From positions 6,599-27,349 of the forward strand of contig BMAT01011473.1 in NCBI GenBank assembly GCA_019649035.1: a stretch of 20,751 nt of DNA, written 5' to 3'. Every line of letters begins with the position of its first letter. Position 1 is the stretch's first letter. The notes under the pieces are model-generated. The model was given only the letters and a program-made list of their open reading frames with translations. It searched no databases and was not told the origin of the DNA. Both the position numbers and the translations under genes were made by a program. Below are positions 11,201 through 17,502 of this stretch, piece after piece. This DNA comes from Elysia marginata (taxonomy: Eukaryota > Mollusca > Gastropoda > Plakobranchidae).

Positions 11201-14200
11201 GTTTGATTGCTTTTTTGGGGTTTTTTTTTTTGTAAAAGCTTCGTTAACTTCTTGAGTTCTTTACTGAACAACTATCTTTACATGGGGTTTTCTCTGGCAA
11301 GGAAAAATGTCTGTAATACCATCAGCTTTTTAGCTGATCAGGGTAAAAAAAGGGTCTTATGCCAGTAATATTTTTAGCAAGTGTCTAAATACAAAAGAAG
11401 CTTTAACAATCGAATCCATGTATTCAGCACTTTTCTATGCACAGACTTTAGCCTGAAAGTGAGTAACTAAGGTTTCAAGGCTTCTTTGAATAGTCCAATG
11501 GACAATATGCATTAGAAAAAAACTGTCTATAGGGTAAGCTGGATAGACAGACTTCCGTATCTTACACATATTTTCAAGGCTATGTCATCTCTTGAGGGTT
11601 TTTTTTTGGAAGAAGACTTAGTTGATATTCTAAGCAGACCTGCCAACCTACATCTTGCTTCACAGTAATACTAGGGTTTATTCGCAGACCATGGACCCAC
11701 GGAAAATCTCGCATACCACAGGTTTTCCGTGGTTCCACGGATAAGTGGCAGCCCTGCAACGAAACAATAAGTAAAGGCACCTTTAGATGCAGATTGGTGG
11801 CTTCTGCGCCCCTACCATCAGATTATTGCGAGCATACAAGGGCCCCGCTCTAAGATTGAGGCAGAGTAACTCCTTTCTTATTATTCTATTGCTTGCATGT
11901 GAACGCAGCATGCACATCCCTGTGCACTGACCACAAGCATCAATGGCTTAGAGTTGGGTCTTGAAACACAGGAACCTAAAGCATTGTGACCTTGACGGAT
12001 GGTGTTTAACTGCAATGTCGTACAGGCTGTGATACGGCCATTAAACAGAACTCTGAAAAAATGTACACAATTGATAAAAAGAAGATTGGAAATGGTTTAC
12101 GTACACTGGCTGGCAGTGCCATAGGCCTACACAACGCACTAGCGGTTGGTGTTAAACTTAAACATACATGTGCCTATAGATCCGTAATTTTTTTCGCGCC
12201 ACCGTAATAAACTACAGGCAAAACCTAATGTTGGCAGGTCTGTGTAAGGTTAACGCTCCAGCTTTCTGCACAGTTATTCTTTTTTGTCCAACCCAATAGC
12301 CTACTGTTTCAAAAGTAATGTGTTGTAATACTTTGCCAAGGAGCATTATGGAAGTTAAGCACTCTAATTACAAGCGATGGCCATTAAATTATTGCATAGC
12401 TTCAAGCCAGGCAGTGAGAATCCCACTGACATTGGTCCTACTCAATAGCTAGAGTAACATTTGTCGGCTTGAAAAACATGCTTTCAGACCATTTACTTAC
12501 GTCCTTGATACCCTCCGCCAGGTGGGCCACTTCGTCCACCACTACCACCATAGCCACCACCACCACCTCCTCCTTGATTGTATCCACCACCCTGGTTGTA
12601 TCCACCTCCACTGCCACCACCTGTGCCTTGGTTGTATCCGCTTCCACCTCCTCCTCCAGCACCACCTTGGTTGAATCCGCTTCCACCTCCTCCAGCACCA
12701 CCTTGGTTGTAGCCTCCTCCAGTTCCATAAGAAGGCTGAGCCTGTTGCTGGGTAAAGAATGTAGATAATAACATTACATCCAGTTTTGTGAAAGTTCAAG
12801 GAGTTTTCTTCAGCTTCCCTATTAAGGACTGTTTGAGTGAGATTATTATGAAATATTGCGCATATAAGATTAGGTTATTTACATGTGCAATATATTTTCC
12901 TACACATTTTTGACAAAAAAAATTTCATAACTGGCTACTATAAAGGAAAAACACAAGTTTTGTTTTATTCATAAACTTCTTAACTCACTCCTAATGAAAG
13001 GTGCTTGACTCCCACCAAGGGAAATTTATTTTCAAGCTTCATGTGAACAGTCAAAGGTACAAAACCATGAGATACTGTGTCGGAAGGCCAAATGGGAATT
13101 TTATTTTTAGCACTAAAACTAGAGGAAATTATGATGCAAAACCTAATATTTGACACTTCTAGGATTAATGACAATGGAAGGTGTTAAGGCTGTTTCTCTT
13201 GGTAAAAATCATACATTAGTTTTGAGATGATTTTTTTAAATACTTTTTATTGGCAGGGACAGATGGCAGATGACCTAGCTGGAACTCGACAGGTAAATAA
13301 CTGAGATTGTTTCGAATGTTGCTTTCACAAACCTGTTGACTGTAGTCTCCTGCCTGTTGGCCCCCGTATCCTACTTGTTGCTGATTGTAGCCACTTCCAG
13401 CTCCAGCTCCAGCCCCAGCTCCTGGCTGGCCATACGCTCCTCCCACTACACTTGCTTGACCACTTTGATCATAGCCTCCTGTAAACACAGATGACAACAA
13501 TGCCTATCTTTTTCACATCCTAAAAATGTTTAAAAGTCATAGTATGAATTACAACTTTCTATTGAATAACAACATTGGGGAACCGTTCCAGATTATTTCT
13601 TTTACATAATTTAACATTTAAACATTTTAAAACATAGAACAATACTTGTTTCATCTTTGACTTCTTTATTCAGTGGCCATGTACCTGAATTCTGAAAAAA
13701 GTAAACTTGCTGCTGATGTAACTGTTCTGGCCAAGTCTCTTAGCTGCTAAGTCAAGACTGGTCAGTACCAGCAGCAACTTGTACTGCATTTGGCAAAGCT
13801 CCCGACAAACAAAAAAGGCAGCTTAAAACTCAATGTAAAGAGCAAACCCCAAATTTTTGCATGCACAGTCATAAAGTCTGTCAATCACAATGAAACGTTC
13901 AAACTAGAAAAAAAACAGTCACAGGCTTCACCACTTTCAAAGTAACCAAATATAAATACAGTTATAAAAAAAAACCTTGAATTTACTGTTACAGCAACTA
14001 GGAAAGTGATTATTTCTTTGAAATAGCAACGACAAATGATTTTCAAAAACCAAAAAACCCTGAGAAAAAAAAACCAATATCATAGTCACTAGATACGCCA
14101 CGATTCTTATAAATAAGAATACACAGAACCAGAAAATTTCCAACTCAAATTAAGTGAAAAAGATCAGACAATTGGCATCCATGATAGTAAAACCTAAAAA

Positions 14201-14656
14201 AAGGCCTTTGGTTTAAATTTAAAGTTGGAATTCCAGTTACAACAAGGAGAGAGTTATCCCTAACATTGTTTTTACACACTTCCATCAATATCTTTATTCA
14301 CAGCTTCATTGTCTGTACAAATTTCAATTTTTCTTCAAGTTATACATACCAGTTATCAACAACAGACACCTTTCGTATTAATTTTATCTACTATCAGTAC
14401 CAAAACAAAAATTACAATCCTCATGTTTCAGTTTCTCTAACAGCTCTGATGAGCTCACATTTGAGATCTGTTGTTTAAAGACTACATTAAAATTAAAACA
14501 AAATTTTTCCAAACAGCACACACCATATTGTGCTTGACCTGCATACTGGCTCTGAGCACCACCTCCATAAGCCCCACTCTGGTCATAGCCACCGTAGGCT
14601 TGCGGCGCCTGAGCTTGTTGAGGTGGAGCTTGCTGCTGTTGTTGATCATATCCGGC
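5213..14656 (-). CDS. FET-family RNA-binding protein (FUS/EWSR1/TAF15-like), partial, 8 exons
   Basis: Joined exons, minus strand: 14656-14524, 13478-13333, 12747-12501, 11124-11053, 10426-10343, 9494-9423, 8580-8535, 5259-5213. The phases agree at every junction and give 847 nt of open frame. Seen: a Tyr/Gln/Gly-rich N-terminal half (about residues 1-175) with repeated GYDQ and GYNQ, then RGG-type segments with GRDNYD motifs, then GGFNKFGDRGG. Known: FET proteins are nuclear RNA- and DNA-binding factors in transcription and splicing, built as prion-like domain, RGG, RRM, RGG, RanBP2 zinc finger; FUS and TAF15 carry GGFNKFG or a close variant just before the RRM. Inferred: this is the N-terminal half of a FET orthologue. 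No start codon or RRM is found, so both ends are incomplete. Which vertebrate paralogue is closest cannot be said. A different glycine-rich RNA-binding protein is the alternative, made less likely by the GFNKFG junction. Confidence 0.85.
6501..6533 (-). other. Possible 33-nt cassette microexon in the g-h intron
   Basis: Minus strand: a pyrimidine-rich stretch and CTAG precede 33 nt ending in CTG, followed by a perfect GTAAGT donor. Its length is a multiple of three and it is open when entered in phase 2, the phase of the g-h junction; it would insert EMTGISNKIP between the split codons. The composition is unlike the neighbouring RGG exons and no FET protein I know has this peptide, so a chance donor/acceptor pair is quite possible. 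Confidence 0.2.
7990..8430 (+). repeat. Degenerate tandem duplication, unit about 180-213 bp
   Basis: Matching blocks in order: ATAGTAAATGTGAAG (8084) with ATAGTAAATGTAAAG (8297); AATTGAGCTC (about 8163) with AATTGAGTTC (about 8339); TCTTTGGGGCTGAGCTCATG (about 8194) with TCTTTGGGACTGAACTTATT (about 8379). A third partial start, ATGTAAGGATA, follows at about 8401. The spacing varies because of an indel. Intronic, next to exon g. Confidence 0.55.
8535..8580 (-). CDS. FET-like gene exon g: RGRGGPGGDRGG segment
   Basis: Acceptor TTGTGAAG and donor GTGAGT bound 46 nt, phase 1 in and phase 2 out. It reads RGRGGPGGDRGGGGFG, close to the RGGxGGxDRGGF stretches that precede the RRM in vertebrate FET proteins. 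It has no GRDNYD core, so it is not simply another copy of exons d-f, although its first codon is still the C|GT arginine. The acceptor tract is weaker than in the neighbouring introns, yet the phase match on both sides supports the exon. Confidence 0.78.
8683..9000. mobile_element. Miniature TIR element, 318 bp, in the exon f-g intron
   Basis: The left end CAGAGATGCAAG and the right end (reverse complement) CAGGGATGCAAG differ at one base. The flanks CAAAAG (8677-8682) and CAAAAT (9001-9006) match at five of six positions, as for a slightly decayed 6-bp target duplication. The interior contains short AAAAATCAG and AAAAATCGG repeats. A 63-codon open frame inside is not coding by composition. 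It lies about 100 bp upstream of exon g in the sense of transcription. Confidence 0.72.
9193..9245 (+). repeat. Fragment matching the left end of the 17503 element
   Basis: ACAATGGAAACCTC, then ATTGAAAT, then CTTGGGAATGG, then AAAACTTTGAA, in the same order as at 17502-17560. This second copy of the terminal sequence supports 17503 being a genuine transposon end. No matching right end was found near it. Confidence 0.6.
9423..9494 (-). CDS. FET-like gene exon f: RGG exon, copy 3
   Basis: Acceptor TTTTTTTGCTAG and donor GTAAGT bound 72 nt, phase 1 in and out. It reads RGGGGSYGGRDNYDDNR then GGGGFGG. It keeps the GRDNYD core of exon d but has lost the YGQD block seen in d and e. The C|GT split arginine is retained at both boundaries. 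It completes a run of three duplicated RGG exons. Confidence 0.83.
9495..10342 (-). other. Intron between exons e and f
   Basis: Contains the minus-oriented repeat at 9945-10175; nothing else recognised. Confidence 0.75.
9945..10175 (-). repeat. Interspersed repeat, inverted partner of 2885-3110
   Basis: Read on the minus strand it gives ATATTGACC, ACCATTTCTAAAC, TTTTCACACCTGATT and TTGGTATGGTT, in the order of the copy at 2885-3110. The two copies are in opposite orientation and bracket exons f, g and h. The family is not recognised. Confidence 0.65.
10343..10426 (-). CDS. FET-like gene exon e: RGG exon, copy 2
   Basis: Acceptor TTTTTGTCAG and donor GTAAGT bound 84 nt, phase 1 in and out. 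It reads RGGSGGGYGQDGGRDSYD then SGRGGGFGGG. It is the longest of the three parallel RGG exons, four codons more than exon d, with the core YGQD-GRD-YD shared. The Arg codon is again split as C|GT at both ends. In frame with both neighbours and, like them, removable by skipping without a frameshift. Confidence 0.83.
10427..11052 (-). other. Intron between exons d and e
   Basis: AT-rich sequence with no repeat, exon or RNA gene that I can support. Confidence 0.75.
11053..11124 (-). CDS. FET-like gene exon d: RGG exon, copy 1
   Basis: Acceptor ATGTCAG and donor GTAAGT bound 72 nt, phase 1 in and out. With the split first codon it reads RGGGYGQDSGRDNYDGGR followed by GNYGGG. The C left by exon c plus GT here forms CGT (Arg), so the first RGG motif spans the junction; the last base C does the same with the next exon. 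The content closely parallels exons e and f, pointing to exon duplication. RGG boxes of FET proteins bind RNA and are arginine-methylation substrates (family knowledge). Being a symmetric 24-codon exon, it could be skipped without changing the frame. Confidence 0.83.
11125..12500 (-). other. Intron between exons c and d
   Basis: Nearly half of it is the 608-bp transposon at 11635-12242. A short hairpin, ATCAGCT-TTTT-AGCTGAT, lies at about 11320-11340. Otherwise unremarkable. Confidence 0.75.
11635..12242. mobile_element. Non-autonomous TIR DNA transposon, 608 bp, in the exon c-d intron
   Basis: The left end CAGACCTGCCAAC and the right end (reverse complement) CAGACCTGCCAAC match exactly over 13 bp. 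The flanks TCTAAG (11629-11634) and TGTAAG (12243-12248) differ at one base, consistent with a 6-bp target duplication. The interior is richer in GC than the surrounding intron and contains TTTTCCGTGGTTCCACGG. No intact transposase frame is seen. The ends resemble those of the element at 15784-16242. Confidence 0.8.
12501..12747 (-). CDS. FET-like gene exon c: GYNQGG repeat segment
   Basis: The acceptor TTTACCCAG is followed by CAACAGGCTCAG, and the donor is a perfect GTAAGT. 247 nt, phase 0 in and phase 1 out. It starts QQAQPSYGTGGGYNQGG and contains five G(Y/F)NQG repeats set in long glycine runs, then GGSGGRSGPPGGGYQG. The final base C begins an arginine codon completed by exon d. Several other frames over the same stretch are also open, an artefact of GGN-rich DNA; only this frame fits both splice phases and the tyrosine pattern of the neighbouring exons. 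It closes the prion-like part and leads into the RGG part. Confidence 0.85.
12748..13332 (-). other. Intron between exons b and c
   Basis: AT-rich, no supported feature. A 64-codon open frame at 12980-13174 shows no recognisable product. Confidence 0.75.
13333..13478 (-). CDS. FET-like gene exon b: GYDQ / GAGAGAG prion-like segment
   Basis: Acceptor TGTTTACAG and donor GTTTGT bound 146 nt, phase 1 in and phase 0 out. Together with the last base of exon a it reads GGYDQSGQASVVGGAYGQ, then PGAGAGAGAGSGYNQQQ, then VGYGGQQAGDYSQQ. The GYDQSG motif repeats the one in exon a and the GYNQ motif anticipates exon c, so the three exons form one low-complexity domain. The reading frame stays open beyond the donor for about 35 codons, but that extension loses the Gly/Tyr/Gln bias, which supports the splice site. 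The (GA)n run is a slippage-prone GCTGGA repeat. Confidence 0.83.
13479..14523 (-). other. Intron between exons a and b
   Basis: AT-rich with A-runs. No snoRNA boxes in the right order, repeat copy or exon could be supported. Confidence 0.7.
14524..14656 (-). CDS. FET-like gene exon a: Q/Y-rich prion-like segment
   Basis: Acceptor TTTTCTCTAG precedes the exon and a GTGTGT donor follows. 133 nt, entering in phase 0 and leaving one base. The reading AGYDQQQQQAPPQQAQAP continues into AYGGYDQSGAYGGG and ends AQSQYAGQAQYG. It carries two GYDQ motifs and six tyrosines in glutamine-rich low-complexity sequence, typical of the FET prion-like domain that drives condensate formation. The frame was chosen because it alone continues in phase into exon b and keeps the same GYDQ repeat. 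It is not the first coding exon: there is no ATG in frame after the acceptor, so an upstream exon must supply the start. Confidence 0.82.
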
Positions 14657-14739
14657 CTAGAGAAAACAAGAAACAACGTGAAGGAACCGAGGCATCCTAG
14701 CAAATTGCAAAAATTTTAATGCTTCCAATAGCTTTTTTT

Positions 14740-14813
14740 TTTTTTCAGAAGACACATGATAGACTCGTCATACTGAAGTCAGTGACTCTAGCCCAAGGTC
14801 TCATCACGAAAAA
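14740..14813 (-). ncRNA. C/D-box snoRNA in FET-gene intron (unit 1)
   Basis: Minus strand: box C GTGATGA (14801-14807), box D' CTGA (14779-14782), box C' ATGACGA (14765-14771), box D CTGA (14745-14748), with a poly-U/poly-A terminal pairing. The D' guide reads CTTGGGCTAGAGTCA and can extend the pairing with rRNA UGACUCUAGUCUGG through extra G-U pairs. The D guide ends ATGTGTCTT. It sits about 85 nt upstream of the acceptor of exon a, a spacing typical of animal intronic C/D snoRNAs, which makes it the best placed unit for splicing-coupled processing. Confidence 0.82.
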
Positions 14814-15499
14814 ATAGTATATATCCTGATAGTTACCTTAAATCTTTAGTGACATATTGTAATAGAGACAATAAGATTACAAGCTTTGATAGCATTTGGC
14901 AAAAAAGTATCAAAACTAATTTTAATAATTGTTGGTAATTTTTTAAAATCTTCTTGACTGAAAAATAAACCTTTATCAAATTCCTTGACATTTTTTCCAA
15001 AATAAAATTACCACATATGATACAAAACTCAAGTTTTCACTTGTGTTTTATGCCAACTTTGAAGAAAAAAAGGTGATTTTTATCACTCGTTTCAATAAAA
15101 ATAAAAGAATCATAATTGATTGCCACCATGAGCCAGATTGAGCCTTAAAAAAATTGAAATCATTATGCCACTCACACTTTCCAAAAATATCTGTAATACT
15201 GGCACGATTTTCTCGCTTAAACTCATAGCAACAAGTCATTTAGGGACACTGAATACAGTGAATTGTCAGTGTTCGTTGAATCAATCTTCTTCAAATTTGT
15301 GTTTGTTAACTTTTTTAGGTTTAAAATAACAGAACTGACATTGACATCCCTGATAAACTTAAAGAATAAAGATCAATTACTGATGCTAAAAGATATTTTA
15401 TAAAAGGTTAAATTATGTGTTGAAAGGCTTAATAGAGCTTTTAATTCAGCATTACAGGTGACTGGCCAAAAAGTTACAGTATGAACCTTTAAAAGCTCT

Positions 15500-15562
15500 A
15501 TTTTTTTTCAGTAGATTTGTGACACTGAAGTCAGTGTCACTGGCTGGAAGTCTCAATAATAA
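15500..15562 (-). pseudogene. Decayed C/D-box snoRNA unit (unit 2)
   Basis: It aligns with the other units through the poly-pyrimidine run and box D CTGA (15508-15511), the central CTGACTTCAG block and the flanking GACTGGCCAAA sequence shared with unit 3. The box C position reads TTATTGA (15552-15558) instead of RTGATGA, box C' is missing, and the D' guide is changed to CCAGCCAGTGACA. With two boxes lost it is probably not assembled as a snoRNP. The centre has become a perfect palindrome (15519-15540). Confidence 0.6.
15519..15540. repeat. Perfect 10-bp inverted repeat with 2-nt spacer
   Basis: GTGACACTGA, AG, TCAGTGTCAC. It lies at the centre of the decayed snoRNA unit, where the intact copies have D' and C'. 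It would form a stable small hairpin in RNA. Confidence 0.9.
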
Positions 15563-15783
15563 AAAAAATGGTAAACCTCATTATTTATATCTAATTATCT
15601 TGATAGTCACCTTATAATCATCATTGAATTATTGTAATAAGACCATTTAGCAACTGATAATTGTATAAATTCAAATTGTTGTATTTTTCCCTCTTTACAG
15701 AGCTACAAACCTACCTCTTTATCTACAAAGTAAATTTTTATGGAATTTATAGACAGGTTTTCCTGAATTATGATATACCACAG

Positions 15784-16242
15784 CAGACATGCCACGCCTC
15801 AAAATGGAAAATCAGTATGATTGAGCTAAAAAATCAGTATTCAGGGTTCAAAAATCTGTATGACCATGTAATAGTATTCACAAACTCTGACCCTTTTTTA
15901 ATAAGTGTACTAACACACTTCAATTTAAACGTGGCGTTCGTAATTTAAAATGTTGAACAAAAAATGTATGAGTAAAAAAACTACCATGCTCAAAGTAATA
16001 ATACAGTAGGCACTAATGTAAAGTATTTTGGAAAGCACTAATAACATAATTTCCAGATTATTGAAAGAAATGACAAAAACTGGGGGGAAAAAACTCTGTG
16101 AAGTTTGGCCCATCAGGTAGTAATTGCCAAGCAGTAAAAAATAAGTACTTTGAAATAAAAATTTTTAAAAATCTGTATCTTTTAATACTTTGGCCAAACA
16201 ATCAGTGTAATACTGATTTAATCTGTACGAATGGCACGTCTG
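15784..16242. mobile_element. Non-autonomous TIR DNA transposon with 6-bp target duplication
   Basis: The left end CAGACATGCC and the right end GGCACGTCTG are inverted repeats (9 of 10 match). Both are flanked directly by CCACAG (15778-15783 and 16243-16248), a perfect target-site duplication. 459 bp, no coding capacity. The interior matches 1819-2233 in the same orientation over most of its length, for example AATCTGTATGACCATGTA and TTGCCAAGCAGTAA. Internal AATCTGTAT-type repeats are typical of miniature elements. The superfamily is not certain; CAG-starting ends with a short duplication suggest a hAT-like relative. Confidence 0.8.
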
Positions 16243-16534
16243 CCACAGACGTGATATTTAACTCTCTAAATTCATAAAATTCTAACCTTCATGCAAACTT
16301 AATGCAAGAATAAAATAAGAAAAACAATATTTGTTGACCTCGACATGCCAGGCTTGAATTTGAGAGTCAAAATCACTACATTATAACAAAGATGATCAAC
16401 TCCTAACGCTACCTGTCATCTAAAATCAGTGAACTTCTAAATTTAACACAAAAAAAATTAAAAGTTTTCATTTCAACATTTTTGATGACTGGCCAAACTA
16501 TTAACACAGAGTCAAGAACCTTGAGAAGTCCTTT

Positions 16535-16609
16535 TTTTTTTCAGAAGACACATAATAGACTCGTCAAACTGAAGTCAGTGACTCTAGCCCAAAGTCTCAT
16601 CATAAAAAA
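16535..16609 (-). ncRNA. C/D-box snoRNA in FET-gene intron (unit 3)
   Basis: Minus strand: box C ATGATGA (16597-16603), box D' CTGA (16575-16578), box C' TTGACGA (16561-16567), box D CTGA (16541-16544). The ends can close as a U-run against an A-run (TTTTTT before box C, AAAAAAAA after box D). The D' guide contains GGCTAGAGTCA, identical to units 1 and 4 and complementary to the same rRNA segment. From box C to box D it differs from unit 1 at only three positions by eye, so the two are recent duplicates or under constraint. It lies on the sense strand of the host gene, as expected for an intronic snoRNA. Confidence 0.8.
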
Positions 16610-17190
16610 TAAAAACCTTTAACTTATGTCCAGATGTTTATTTTAAATTTTCAATGAAGTTTTGTAAGTAACTTTTTTTTATAAAGACAGTAAAACTAAG
16701 AGCTTTGATAGCATATAACAAGTTAAAAAAAAAAAAAAACCTTATAAATAGCCCACTCCATGTTACATTTGAAGACTACTACAATCTTGCAACACAATAT
16801 GAATATCTAATAAATTTATCTTGCTGCTTTTTTTATGGTTAAGAGAAATTGCTTAACAAATATGTATACTATAAGCCAGATACACTTGGACTTATGAAAA
16901 CCATGGTACCATAGCCCTTGATGTACTGTTACTGCTAACATGTGTCACAAGTGAAATTCAAAGTCCATAATTTTTCAACATTTTGGTAATTCCTTAAAAA
17001 ATGGTTGATTCAACTAGATTCCAAATTCATAAAAATTGGTAGCTTTCATAATTATTTTCTTTCACAATGAGTGGAAAGGCAGTTAAAATATGGTTGTTAG
17101 GCGATTAACATTTTTTTGTAACGTATGTGTTATATCTTCAGATATATGGGATTGGAAACTGGAAATTGTAAAGGTTAAAATATTACCACA

Positions 17191-17271
17191 GATGCTACTT
17201 TGTTCAGATAAACTATATCTTTCGTCACAGATGTCAGTGACTCTAGCCTTAGTTTCATCATAAGTAGCATC
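17191..17271 (-). ncRNA. C/D-box snoRNA in FET-gene intron (unit 4)
   Basis: On the minus strand, a perfect 10-bp terminal stem (GATGCTACTT at the 5' end with AAGTAGCATC at the 3' end) encloses box C ATGATGA (17255-17261), box D' CTGA (17234-17237), box C' GTGACGA (17222-17228) and box D CTGA (17204-17207), 81 nt in all. This is the canonical architecture of an intron-processed 2'-O-methylation guide. The guide upstream of D' is AGGCUAGAGUCA, which can pair over 12 positions (one G-U) with large-subunit rRNA UGACUCUAGUCU; the fifth-nucleotide rule would point to the U of UGACU. The rRNA segment is recalled from memory. The second guide, before box D (AAGATATAGTTTAT), differs from the other units and has no target I recognise. 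Confidence 0.85.
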
Positions 17272-17502
17272 AAAGATCACAGAATGAGAATAATTTGCAG
17301 TTTGCACAGAAAACTAGTTACTATAAACTGTTGCAAGATAATTACGAGGCCTATCTTTACTTTCAATAAAAGACACAGGATCTTTTTAACTTAAATAAAC
17401 ATAAATTTTGCCATTCATTGTGTGCACCAACCTAGGTATCAGCATAGTTTAGGGTATGTAACTCTTCAATAGTCCATTCCATAATTCGGCCTTTTAAATT
17501 TG

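Larger units (their letters stand above)
14740..17340 (-). repeat. Tandem duplication of snoRNA-containing intron units
   Basis: Four snoRNA-like cores lie at about 14740, 15500, 16535 and 17191. Flanks also match: GACTGGCCAAA before the cores of units 2 and 3, GCTTTGATAGCAT after the cores of units 1 (about 14883) and 3 (about 16702), and GATAGTYACCTTA after units 1 and 2. Whole intron blocks were therefore duplicated, not just the RNA genes. The 2-to-3 spacing is longer than the others because a 459-bp transposon sits between them. Confidence 0.7.

Noticed and set aside
12469-12768. 99-codon plus-strand frame rich in Ser/Thr/Ala and other minus-strand frames over exon c
   Set aside because: Shadows of the GGN-repeat DNA of exon c; only one frame fits both splice sites and the GYNQ pattern.
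14482-14703. 73-codon minus-strand frame over exon a
   Set aside because: Different frame from the Q/Y-rich reading and has no continuation into exon b.
16236-16252. Short palindrome ACGTCTG-CCA-CAGACGT
   Set aside because: Formed by the right terminus of the transposon meeting its target duplication and flank; no separate function needed.
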